Assembly: GCA_013396635.1 (NCBI GenBank)
Contig: WBMW01005291.1
Coordinates: 63,609-127,608, forward strand
Reading direction: 5' to 3'
From: Penelope pileata
Lineage: Eukaryota > Chordata > Aves > Galliformes > Cracidae
DNA length: 64,000 nt
The notes under the pieces are model-generated. The model did no database searches and was not told the origin of the DNA. It saw nothing but the letters and a program-made list of their open reading frames with translations. A program made the translations under genes and the position numbers. Numbering within the stretch: position 1 is the stretch's first letter; every line of letters begins with the position of its first letter. This document shows, piece by piece, positions 35,901-48,500 of the stretch.

Positions 35901-36289
35901 GAAAATCCTACCTGAAAAGGGAGATGCCACAAAGCAGATCCCAGGGATCTGCGTGTGGGCCCCATCGCTCCTCAGCGCTGCCCCTGACAGAAACACTTGG
36001 GATTGGGGTTCCTCCAAACTCCAGAGATGATCACTGAGAAAAATGTTACTGTATAAAACACTAAAATATGAGCATTACACAGAAGAGGTGGAACTGGAGG
36101 GTTCAGGGGAGATTAGCCCCTATGCTGTTCCTTGTGGGCTTACAACCTGTGGAGCTCTTGGATGCTTATGGCTGGAGAAGCAAAAGGGAACTGTAAAATT
36201 AGGGGAAAAAATAGGAAAAAACAGCAAGTTAAGATAGAAAAGGGTCGTTGGCAAACAGAGATTCTATGGTATGCGTTTAAAAACGCAAC

Positions 36290-36596
36290 ATCGGAGCAGT
36301 GGCAGGGCCCGCCCGCTCGCTCTGAGGAGAGTCACGGGCAACACCACCCCACCGCCACACAACACCTTGCACCTATTGACTGAGCCCCCCCAGCGGCCCT
36401 CCCTATATACCCGCTCCTCATGAATATGCAATGAGGCGGGCGGTACTCCCCCGCGGAGGCGTGGCCCGTGCTGCCTCGGACCAGCGGCCCCCTAATGAAT
36501 AATGCACGACGGGGCGTGGCCTCGCCTCAGCGCTCGCTCCCTTCAAAGTGTGAGAAGATGGCGGCGGCGGCGGCAGGGCCCGGCAGCCGGGCCGCG
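36290..36596 (+). promoter_or_regulatory. RNF169: RNF169 CpG-rich promoter and start region
   Basis: CpG density rises sharply from about 36290. A TATA-like ctatatac lies at 36403-36410. Two similar GC/KLF-type boxes (gaggcgtggcc near 36457 and ggggcgtggcc near 36511) and a gggcgg box are present. An octamer-like atgaatatgcaat lies near 36419. The start codon sits in aagatggcggc, which equals a strong YY1 consensus. Factor binding is inferred from motifs only. Confidence 0.65.
36558..36596 (+). CDS. RNF169: RNF169 exon 1, 5' fragment
   Basis: ATG in the Kozak context gaagATGG encodes MAAAAAGPGSRAA, similar to the Ala-rich human start. The exon runs into an N gap at 36597. The RING-coding part and the donor are not present on the far side of the gap. 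Confidence 0.85.
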
Positions 36597-39500
36597 NNNN
36601 NNNNNNNNNNNNNNNNNNNNNNNNNNNNNNNNNNNNNNNNNNNNNNNNNNNNNNNNNNNNNNNNNNNNNNNNNGTGTGTGGGAGGTGCGATGAGTTGTAG
36701 GGGCTCAGCCCTGCGCTGAGCATGATCAGCCCCGTGCTGGTGGGAGTGTGGGGCACGGAGTAGGGCAGGGGAAAGCCTAAAGTCATCCAACGTTAGCCCT
36801 GTGCACAGCCTGGGGTGAGAACTGTCAGATCCCATCCCCTTCCCCAGGAAGGCACTGGGGAGAGGAGGACCCATCCCCTTCCCCAGGAAGGTACCCAGTA
36901 TGGGAGGACCCATCGCTTTCCCTGGCAAGGCACTGGGGACTGGAGGACCCATCCTCTTTCCCAGGAAGGCCATGGCTGCTGGCACCAGGAGGTATTGGGC
37001 AGCACCAAGTGGGACAGGGTCACGTGGGCAAGGTGGCACCAGCTAGGATCGTCCAGTGCCCAAAAAGTTAATGGTTACGGAGGTAAACACTCAGCGAGTT
37101 TGTGCTGCATCGAAAGAGGAAAGCTCTTGTGCTGGGGGAAGTCCCAGTCCTTGTTGACAGAAAGTCCATCGTTTCTGAGTTGATTTTTTAAGGCATTTCC
37201 TCCCCGTGTGGAGAGCTGGGACTCTGCACGTTGTGATGCTTGGAGGGAGGATGCTCAGAGGGACAATATAGCAGCACTGTCACGGATCATCTGCCCACAC
37301 TGCATCACCAGGAATGCTTCACCCCCGCTGGAAGCCCCACGTTGAGCTCTGGATGGACACCACAAACCCACTCAGCCGTGCCCCAAACGGTCCTCGCTGG
37401 GCTCCAGCTTCATGTGTGTGTCAGCACCCTCTCGTTGGCCACGGGAAAAATTGGCAGAAGGAGCATAAATGGCTTAAATTGGTGGTTTGAACTCACCCCA
37501 CTAACCTCTGCTGGGAGGAAATTCAGAAGGATTTGATGAATGGATGGGGCTGTCCAGCAGGGAGCCAAGAAGCTGGAGGAGGGACCGCCGCCAAGCTGGG
37601 CTCCTCCTCCTCGAAACCGCCCACCAATTCTGTTTGTGCTGTCTCCTAACCTGCATGGGAGTATCCAGCCACGCTGCAGGAATGCTTATGTTTAAAAAAA
37701 AAAATGTAGTTTTCACTCTCTGCTCTTCTTGCATCGTTGGAGATGTGTGTGTTTTGCAGCAGTCACGCTGATAGTCATTTTCTTCCTAAACTTCCCAAAG
37801 CTCTGGAAGCATCTTGGAGGGAACAGCAAGGAAAAATGCGTGGAAAAATGCAGAGTTGTGTACCCAGCCGGAGACATGCACGTGGTTTTATCGTGGGTGC
37901 TGAACAGGGCTGGACGAACTGTGCTGCACTCTGCGTGGAATTGCCGACGTAAGGTTGTACTTAAGGTTGTGGAGTGGTTCAATTAACGGTTAATGAGGTG
38001 AGCTAAAACGAGCTCTCGTCTTGAATGGCGTTCCTGCTAAGACCAGGCTTGGCCTGAAGCAGCACCAGGTGGCTGCAGCAGGCTGAAAGCTGTAAAGCTA
38101 ATTGACTGCTTATATTGTGAGTCGTGCTAATAGCATGGAAATGGAAGATTACAAATGGCAGCCTACTTGGTGCAGAGAGAGAGAGAAGGGGATGTGCTCT
38201 GTCTCCACTTCAGCGTGGTTTATTGCAAGTCACAGACTGGCTGGGGTTGGCAGCGACCCCTGGGTCCATCTGCTCCAAGCTCTGCTCCAGCAGGGCCACC
38301 AGGACCACATCCAGGTGGGTTTTGACCCTGTCCAAGGATGGAGTCTTCAGCCTCTCTGGGCAACTGGTGCCAGTGCTTGCCCACTCTGACAGGAGAAAAA
38401 AAAAAAAAGTGTTTTCTTTTGTTTAATGGAACTTGTTTTTTTCCAGCGCGTCCTGCCTTGTCCCATCAAACACCAAGTGTTTGAACACACTGATGAGATG
38501 CTCCTCGAGCACTGGGTGCCACGATATCAGAAGGGCATAAAGCTGTTAGAGAGCACCCAGAGGAGGGCTACAGAGATGGGGAAGGGTCTGGAGGGCAAAG
38601 TGTGTGAGGAGCAGCTGAGGGCCCTTGGTTTGTTCAGCCCAGAGAAGAGGAGGCTGAGGGGAGGCCTCATGGCACCTTACATCTCCCCTCTCTGCTCTCT
38701 GGGGACAGCACAGGGCCTGAGGAAACAGCATGGAGCTGTGTCAGAGGAGGGTCAGGTGGGGGGTTAGAAAAGGGCTCTGCTCCAGAGGTGTGGGCATGGC
38801 ACTGCTGCCCAGGGCAGTGGGCACAGCCCCATGTTGCCAGAACTCGGGGAGCATTGGGACACCACTCTCAGACATTGGGTTTGGGGCAGTCCTTTGTGGA
38901 GCCAGGAGCTGGGCTCAGTGATCCCTGTGGGTGCCTTCCAACTCGGGATATTCTATGGTTCTGTGATCCTTGGGGTCCCTTCCAGCCCAAGCCATTCTGT
39001 GATTCTATGGTGATTCTATGATTCATGGCCATTCACTGGTCAAGGCAAGCAGCATCCTCCGCTCTCCCCTCATCCACCAAGCCCCTCACCTCATTGCAGA
39101 AGGCTGCCACGTTGGTTCAGCCTGCTGTCCTCTTCATAAATCCCTGGTGATTGCTCCCAGTTACATTTTTGTCCTTCGTGTGCTTGAAAATGCTTTTCAG
39201 GATTAGCTGCTCCGTCACTTTTCCAGGGATCGAGGTGAGGCGATCAGGTTGGTCGTTCTTCCTTCTTGTCCTTTTTGGAGAGGAGCGACATGGATTCTTG
39301 AATCTTTGAAGAAAGCCTTTCCTGGTCACCATGGCCTTTCCAAGACAATCCAGGACAGCCTCACAAAGATGTTGGCCAACTCTCAGCACACGAGAGCTTT
39401 CCATTGCGTCCCATGAGCTTGTGTACCTCCAGTTTGTTTAAATATTTCCTATCCTGATCCCCTTTCCAGCAAGGATGAGTCTTCCTTGCTCCAGGCTTTC

Positions 39501-42500
39501 CCAGGGCCTGGGATTCCTGGAGCTGGTCTTAGGCATGAAGACTAAGGAGGCATTGAGCATCTTGGCTTTTTCCATGTCCTTTGGCATCAGGTCCCTGCCC
39601 AGCAAGCAGCAGGCTGACGTTTTCCTTTGCCTTTTGCTGCTGATGCTCTTGTAGGAGTCTTTAGGAGTCTTTCTGGTTGCCTATCGTGTCCATTTGCCTT
39701 TCAGTGTTTTCATGCTCTCTTGTAACATCTGTGTTGGTTCTGGTGAAGGCTCAGGAGGACCTCACCACTGTGCACAAACAGCTGAGAGGAGGCAGTAAGG
39801 GCGGTGCAGCCACGTCCTTCTCCATGGTGCCTGGTGGCAGGCATGAGTTAAACCACAAGAAGTTCCATTTCACGTAAGAAAACATTTTTTTTTACTGTCA
39901 GGGTAACCAAGCACTGGCACAGAGACCCAGAGGGGGGCTGGGGATTCCTCCTTGGAGATCTCCAGAAGCCACCTGGACGTGGGGCTGGGCCAGCTGCTCT
40001 GGGTGGCCCTGGGGAAACAGAGGGACCAGAGTTGCCCCCAGCCTCACATTTCTGTTACCAAACACTGAATAAGTTTATAGGCTTAATTATACCACTTGAA
40101 ATCTGCAGAACTGATTTAGATAACCAATTTTTTAATACGTTTTAAATAACTAAAAGCCTATGAAAGATGCCTCCTCTTGGCATAGCTGAATTATCCCAGC
40201 TTAAACTGGCTGACTGCTCCTGGTTTCCAGTCTCGGTTTGTGTCCTTCGCTGGGATTCCTGCCTAACAGTGGACTTGTGGAGGCCCCAGCTGGGATCAGG
40301 GATTACGTGCTGTACAAATAGGTATGAAGGCAAAGTCCTTGTTGTGACACTCACTGAAAAGACCTGGCTGGAGGTGAGCGGGGTGGAGGCGAGCTCACTG
40401 CTCTTTGAGCTCCTGTGTCACCTCCTGGTGGCCTCCAGCTGCCCCATCAGAAGGACCCGGGTGGCCCATGGGTCCTGTGTCCCATCTGCCTGCTCTGTGG
40501 GCATCTCTGGTAACGGGCAGCATCTGGAAACACACCCGTGGATGGTGGTGTAAGACCAAATTCTGAAGGGAAGCTGCAGTGGTACGTGGCAATGCTTGTA
40601 ATGCTTGCCTAGGTGAGGTTTCTTGCAGCGAAACCATCACCTGGTGAAAGCCTTGGAAGCAGATAGGTGCAGCAGATGGGAGGCCGGGAGCGAGGCAGGA
40701 CATGGAGACGGTGGGTGGGTGTTTGAAGATTCATCCAGCCAAGAAGAACAAAGATGTACGTACCATGCTCCTGGCGAGCTGCTCTGGCGGAGTTGTAAGA
40801 AAATAAGGATGCTCGGTTTTGTCCAAGGATGACGGTCTGCCTGGCTTCGAGACAAACAGAGTGAATCTTGTGGAAGGAGAAGCAACGGAGAACTTGGCTT
40901 TATCTTCTCAGAGAGCAGGCACAAGACCAGCTTCACCCATATGGAGGGATTTTTGCCTATCCTGATGCTACCATCCCAGATCAGAGAGATCTTCGGGGAG
41001 CTTGGAGAACTGCCAAAGGAGAGGTGAACAGAATCAAAAATTCAGTTTTCCAGGGAAAGAGCTTGTTACGCTGGTTGGGAGCTGTGCCTGCTAACAAGGT
41101 GGTCTGGGCAGGTAGAGAATAAATGATTGCTTCTGCAAGAGACCTGCAGGTGTTTATGGAAGGGACACAGGAAGCCTGCTGCCCTGTACCAAAGTGGGAC
41201 CAATGTACCCCACCACTCCTTGCAGACTTCTGGGTCATCCGTTCATGGAAACATCCCCAGAAGGGGTTCCGTGGCCACCTCTGATCTAAACACGTGGAAA
41301 ACTTTGCCTGCTATCTAATCCAAATCTCCTTTGGTATCAAATGAGTTATTTCCTTTGTTTCTGTTCTGCCCAGTAGCTCTGCAGAGCAATTAATAACCGG
41401 TCCCTTTATACGAGGGTGGTTTTGATTGCCAGACTTGTAGCATAACTTCCTCGTCCTTCCTCCGAGTGTTTTTTTGGCTGCAGTTTCCCTCTCATCCCAC
41501 CAGACTGAACCAGTCTCGAGCATTTCCTGGTGATTTCCTTCATTTCCTGCCATTTCTGCACCCTGCCTCCAGCTTTTCATTTATTTATTAATTTTCCCCA
41601 AGAGCCCCGTGCAGTCCCGGTGAAGCCTTTCCACGCTGCGTGGAAGGCAGTGATTTACTCCCCTGATCCATCACAGCTCTTTCTTCCATCGTCGGTGTTT
41701 TGTGGCAGCTTGCATTAAATTTAAGACTGCCCAGCAAAGGAAAGAAGGCAGAGGTGAGAATGAGCAGGAGTAAGGCAAGGTTGTGTCCTTAGAGAGAGTG
41801 ACAACTCGTGCCTTGAAGGCTTGTTCTTCTGCAGTTCTTAAATTCATTTTAATCCATCATTGAAGCCAGTAATGAAAAGATTTTTTATGACCAGGCCTGA
41901 GCTGGTCCCAGTAACTATGTGGGAGATGGTCCTGGCATGGCAGTTGGTCATTAGCTCTTGGAAAATAGTTTTTCAGCAGATGGTTCGTCCTTGTCCAGGG
42001 TTACCCCATACCCAGATATCACAGGAACTGGAGGCTGAGCTGGGAAAAGTCATGCAAGGAAACTTCATGTGATGAATCTGTGCCTGCTGAGCCCACACTG
42101 GTGCCACTGGAGTTGTGTGTTCATCTCCAGCAGCCCCAGGAACGCAGCAAAGCTCGAGTGCAGTTGGTTCCTTGTCCTTGGGGACCGTGATGCTCTTTGT
42201 GAGCCCAAAGGGCATCGGCATTAATCCAAATCCAGCAAAACATCTTCACCTGCATCACGAGGTTGGAAGCTCACATTCCTTATAGCTTTTTCATCAGAGA
42301 CTCTGAGCTCCTCTCTACCCCATGCCCACCTCCCAACCAGCTCTTCTTTATCCACAAAGGCTTAAAGGCAGCATTTAAGTTTATTTGTGATGGGCTGGGT
42401 TCCTACACTCTTACTTTCTTCCTTTATTTCTCTGTGTGTTTCTGTGCAGAGCAAGAGTTGGGCAGTGATAGCATGGTGTGTGTATGGAGGCAAATTCCTA

Positions 42501-45500
42501 CGGGGGCTGCTCTCAAGTACAGGGGTCCCCCCTGATGCTGCCAGTCCTTGACTTTCTCCTTAAAGAAAAAAGGTGGATATCTTGGTGTCTGCAGCAGGCA
42601 GAAAAAAACCACTCACTCCTGGGAGACGTGCTCCTATCACTACTTGTTTCTCCCTCATCCTCTAATTGTCCCAGCAGAGATGGAGGTGAGATGGGATTAA
42701 CACAAGTTGTTCATGCACAGTTGGTGTACATGTCTACATCTCCATGACTTCCAGGAAATCCCCTCTATTCCAGGAAACCTTGATGACCATCACAAACCAT
42801 TTGCAGTCTTCTTGCACACCTTGAAGTGGATTTGAGCAGCTTCCAAAGCCACCTCTCCTCTCTCTCTTGCATCCCAATGGCCTCTCCATCTTGCATCTTC
42901 AGTCCCAACGGAGCTGCTGCCACAGGACCACATCTTTTGGATTTATTCCAAACTCATCTCAAGTGACTTCCAGGTCCACTGAGACTGGCTTCAGCACACC
43001 AAGCACAGGCATCACCTGCTCAGCCACGTCCCCAGGGAGCTCTGGCCATTTACAGCCTATTGTATTCTTCAGTTTGATGCATTCCTTTTAGTGGAAAGAG
43101 CCTTTCATCTATTTATACCCCTGTCAGACTCACAAATTCTATAAATCCTCTTCTAAGGACTGCTTATGTGCGACATGTGAAACCCACAGCTAGAAAACAA
43201 GCAAGCTACACCAACAATGCAGATTAGAAAAAGCATGCAGGAAAGTTCTTCCAAAATACCTTTTCTGCTCACATCTTCATAATTTACTTCTTGTGTTTGC
43301 ACTCCCATTTATTAAAGTATTTGATAACTTTTTTTGTTGTTTTTTTTTTGCAAACACTAAACATTAGTGTTTTGGGTATTTTAGGATTATCACGCTGTCT
43401 TGTTCCTTCTCTGCCCTCTGTCAGGGCATTCACTGGTGAACTTTTTTTTTGTTTTCTTTTGGCAGCTCATGGTTGTGAAGCATCTTCTCTCCTGTCAAGG
43501 GCAGGAAAGGGGGGGAACCTCTAGATCTTCCCCCCAACATCTTCATCAGACTGTTTTTTATATATATGAAGCACACCATTGACATGTCTTTATATAATTA
43601 ATAAACTACTTTGAAAGAGGAACTGCTCCTACCAGGAACCTGTTTCCAAACCTCTCTGCATTCATGGCCAGAAATGTTGCTCTGGGTTTTGAAGACATCG
43701 TGATCTCATTCTGCAAAGCGAAACACCGACTGCTGAAAGCAGAAGGGAAAAGCAGTGAGAACCTCAAGGTTTTGGTTATCCCTGCCAGGACCAAAGGGGA
43801 AAAGGAAGCAGCAGAGGTTGCTGAGAGCATCCGTGCAAGCAGCAGAGCTCGTAGAATCGTTTGAGTTGGAAGGGACCTTTAAAGGTCATCTGGTCTAGAG
43901 CTTTGGCTTTCTGCACCAGCTTGACTCTTTCAGCTTCTTTTCATTCCATCCTTGTGGAATATTCTCCAGGTGCTGCTCAGGAGTGCAGATGAACAGTGCC
44001 TGGCTGTATGATGTCTGCTTCTGGGGTCTGAAGTTGGGAGGATTTGAGGCGTTCACGGGTGTTGAGGCTGCAAGTCAAATTCCTCTTATAAACAGTGTCA
44101 ACTAAATAGAAAGCGTGTTGTCCTCTCAAATGGTGCAGGAATCTGTTGTATTTCCATGATTGAGTACAACGGGATGAATCTCCTGGCTGCTGGCATCAAG
44201 GAGCAGATGCTGAGGTCAGTCCTTTGCTGCTGTGGTTTCGGTGTGAGCATCATCCTCGAAGCAAAGCCCGCATCTCACCGTCAGCCTCCCCTGCAGGCCT
44301 TCAAGTCAGCTTCATGCAGAAACCGTGCTTGCTCATCTGCAGCTCACTCAAGAGAAGAACCAAGCAGGAATTTCATTGCAAAGCCAAGCAAAAGGCATTT
44401 GCTTCAGTCTCACCCATTTCCATCTTTCTGGGCAGTAGCATACAGGGTGGCATTGAGCAGCCTGGGCCAGCATCTCTGGCTGAGTTCTAATGATGTCCCC
44501 CAAAATTAGGGTGCTGTGAGTGATGAAACAGGATGAGAACACATCGTGGGTATATCTGGGACCAAGGAGGATGAAGGATTGAAGATCCAGCGGTACAAAG
44601 ATTCTTCATGCCTTGTAGTTACGGGTTCTTATTGCATTCCTAAAAATAAGCGAGATTTGGGGTCTCTGTCTTTTTTTGGTGTCTCTCTGAGATGTACCAG
44701 TTCCTACTTAATTATGCTGTGCATAAAATTGCCCCCACCTGGCTGCTGTAGCTAAACCAGCACAACTTCATGAGCATCTCCTTGTTTAAGATCTCTTCTG
44801 GCTTGCTGAACTGAAGCAAGCAATGAGACAGATGGCACAGCTCGCTCGTCAACCTTGGGTTAGCTCATACGTGTGTATGACCTTGGAGGGAGAAAACACC
44901 TTTTTAGCAGGGAAGATAAGGGATGACACCAACCTAAAGCACTCAGCAGGAGCCAGTGGTTGCTGCAGGCACATTGCAGGTGGAAATTCAACCTGATGAC
45001 GTGCACAGGGAGCTCAAGGCCATGACCAACAAGGCTTGTGGCCATTCTCCATCGTGGGCATAGAGCCATCATCACACGTCGTGGCGCTGGGATTGCACTT
45101 CCCTTTACAGCATGAGCTATTGCAAGAGGGAATGGCAGCTTTTTTAGAGATGAAGCAGCCTGTTAGTCTGTATTCCACTGGGAGAGATTTGTTCCCTTTC
45201 GAAGCAAGCAAACCTTGCAGCAATTCCGTGTGGATTTTGGACGTGGGTGCTGGCCGCGTTCCCGCTCCATTGCCAGGAGTTCGGCTGTGGGAGTTTTGTT
45301 GGTGAATTTAAAAGCCAAATGGATGCAAATGGGATTTCATCAGCCTTTCACCTGCACCATGAGCCTGGGGCTACATCAGAGCACTCAGGCTGTGCCCTCA
45401 GGTGTGATGCTGGCAGGCAAACACACCGAGGATTTTGATGGCAAAGCAAACAAATTGCAGCAAAGTAAAGATGCCAGCCATGCGCTTGCTTCCCTATGGG

Positions 45501-48500
45501 AAATCACCCCTTAGGGCCAACCTGCTGGTGGTATTTTGGGATGAAAAACACTCCCTGAACCAACAATGCCATGTGTAGTCCCACTGGGAAAAGCCAGCAC
45601 CAGCAGTGTTTGCTGTGGATGCGCTCGCTGCACGCTGCCCATGTTACCCACACCATTTGCTGGGGGGTTTTAATGCTTCCTTTGATTCTAGCACTCAGAT
45701 CCCCATTAACTTCTGTATTTGCATCCTCTCCATGCTCCCCCAGCTGCCTAATGCTTGTCAAGGGCATGTGGGATTCTCCAAAGGACCTATGGAGGAGCAA
45801 GTGGCTGCCACTTGGCCACCCTGCGAACATCTCCATGTGTTAGAACGGAGGAATTTGGCAGTGGTGTGAATATGTCCTGGGTTGCAAAACCCCTATGCAG
45901 GCAGTGGAGCAGCGGAGGAGCGAGGATGGGCAGCCCAACACCCTGCACTAAATTGTGCTTCCTTTCTCTCCTTCTCTTTCCAGGCTTTATATTCAGAGCA
46001 CCCATTAAATTAAGCAAACCAGGGGAACTTCGAGAAGAATACGAAAGCCAGCTGAGGAAGGTACAGTACTCTGTGTAACTGCAGTTTTTCTCCCAGACTA
46101 ACTTGGGTTTCCAGCAGGAATGCCATCCTACCTTTAAGAAGGCTTGGAGGGCTTTTAATTCCTGCTCTGTAACAAAGGTCATTTATTCCCTTTTTGCTGC
46201 TCAGGCAGTTCAGGGAGGTGTTGGCAGCAACCAAGCATGCAAAAGCCAGCTTTTGCTGCCCTGGGCTGCCTTCCAGAGCCTGGAGATGAGCTGTCCTTGG
46301 TGGACCTCAAGCAACGCTACAGTTGCACAGGGTTTGTGAGAGCATCCATATATGTGGATGCAATTCCGTAGAGAATTTTGCAGCATAAGGCTTCTTGATT
46401 CTGCAGTAACATCTTCGTAACAATCTACTTAAACTGGAGCTTCCTGTCTAGAAAAAAGAAAAAATGTTATTTAAAGACAAAAATTTAGAGAGGGGAAAGC
46501 AGCTGATAGTACCTGAAAGGTATTTGGAGTTAAAGTCTTGGAAAATTTTTTGTAGATTTAAAAAAGGGATTGTTTGAATCTAAATCACTGAAATTCTCTG
46601 GCACAGGTTGCCCAGAGAGCTGTGGATGTCCCATCCCTGGAGGTGCCCAAGGCCAGGCTGGATGGGGCTCTGAGCAGGGTGGTCTGGTGGGTGGCAACTG
46701 GATGGGCTTTAAGTTTCCTTCCAACCCAGCCATTCCATGATTCTATGGAATGCCTCCAGTGGCGTGGAAATTGCTGGAATTTCATTCATGTGAAATTCAT
46801 TCATGGAAATCAGCTAATTTTTAAGCAAGAAGTGTTGTAGTGAAAGCAAGGACTGCTGTAGCTGAGCAGGTGATGGTTTCCATTCCAACTTGCTTAAATC
46901 CCATATCCATGGTCCCATCGTGTGCCTGGACCCATGCGTGGTCCTTCTGGAGCAGCACTGTGATGGGTTCTGCTTTGGGATGAGTCCAGCCTCCTGCTCA
47001 TCAGTTTGGCTGCTGGGGAAAAGGAGCAGATTTTGTCACTGATGAATTTTCCTGGGGCTTTGCTTGAAGGTCTCAGCAACACAGAAAAGGGCTGAAAATG
47101 TTGCATTTAGGTGGAAAGATAACCTTGTCCAGTGAATGAGTCTGAGCAGGAAAGTACTATTTAGGTGGTGTTTAAGGTAAATAACTAGTCTGGGAAGTGC
47201 CTGTATTAAGATTACACAGGAATTAAGCAGAATTTTAAAAAGGGGAAAGGTTTTCTCTCCCACTTCTCCATGTGTGCAATTAGTAGTGCCAGCTCATTAG
47301 GATAACTTTGCTTGATTGTGACCTTTCGTTAACTGATTTTAAGGAAGTTGTGTGGTCCAGCCTACTCGTGCTAGATAAACAAGGGTGCTGTGTGTGTCGG
47401 GTGTTCATAGTTCATAGAATCATGAAGGTTGGAAAAGACCTCTGAGGTCACCAAGTCCAACCCCAACCCATCCCCACCATGCCCACCGAGCCATGTCCCC
47501 AAGTGCCACATCTACACCATTCTTGAGCACCCCCAGGGACAGTGAAGTTGTGGCCCTGTTAGCAATGCCAAGACACTTTGTTGAAGAAGTGTTGGGTTAG
47601 GCAGCAGCACAAGACTAAGCACGTGGCAACAAAAGTCTGGTTTATTAATTAACTTAAACGTGCATTTGGCATTTGAATTCATTTTCACTGGAACCTGGAG
47701 GATGTCTACTCAGGGTATCGTTGGCTTAAAGAAGAAAACAAGCTTTTCCTGTAGGTATTAAGAGCAAACCTGGCCAGGGTTTTATAAATCTCCCAGTAAC
47801 AGTGAGTGGGAGACTTCCCACAGTGGTTTGGGAGCCAGCTCATCATTTCTGCAGGAACTGATGTTTTTTCTGGTGTTTCAGGCAGATGCCACGCAAACAA
47901 GCACCAGCACCTCTCACTTCCCCATCCGTGAAAAGGAAATACTTGAATGTGTCTCTGGCATTTGGGGGATGGTTTTGTCTCGTTCCTGTTTGGCCTGTTG
48001 GCTTCCCTTTTTTGATCACAGACGGCTGGGAGAGGGGTTTCTCCGCCATCACGACAGAAATTCCAGCTTTTCCCTTGCTCCAGGCAAAATTTTGGCTCTG
48101 GGTTAATGGAAGGAAGAGTCGCTTGGTGCCCGTGGTTTGGGGAAACTTTGGAATTAAGCAGCATCTCCCATGCAGAGGGCTCAGATTTGGGAACCAAAGC
48201 TGTTGTGTAACTGGGCTTTCCTCTGTCTGGAGGCATGTGGTGTCACCAGCAGTGACGTGGGGACAACCCTCGCCATCCTCAGCCTTCCATCAGCTTTTGC
48301 ATCCCCCAGGCATGAGCTGTTTTCCAACACCTAGCTCTGGGCCTGCTTCCCAGCTTTGTGCAGTCAAAACCAAGGTAGTTACCATAACTGCACAGCGAAG
48401 AATTGATTTGAAGCAGATAATCTTGTGTGATTTTCTCAGCATCGGGGTGACCTGGCTTTCAGAGTAAGGTCAAGCACTTGCTGTCTAAGCATGGGATAGT

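Larger units (their letters stand above)
27241..36289. other. Intergenic region between divergent CHRDL2 and RNF169
   Basis: About 9 kb without a recognisable coding exon. It holds a pyrimidine microsatellite (27953-28059), a T-run (29583-29600), a CR1 fragment (30190-30460), an A-run (35882-35900) and a single N at 27263. The remaining open frames are short and look random. It separates two CpG-rich promoters, so enhancers are plausible, but none can be named. Confidence 0.6.

Noticed and set aside
36010..36290. Possible LTR-like or solo element upstream of RNF169
   Set aside because: AT-rich sequence precedes the CpG-rich region, but no terminal inverted TG..CA ends, target duplication or paired copy could be found.
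43664..43864. 66-codon Ala/Lys/Glu-rich frame in RNF169 intron 1
   Set aside because: Ends in an antisense CR1 tail, has no family resemblance and no splice sites that would join it to RNF169.
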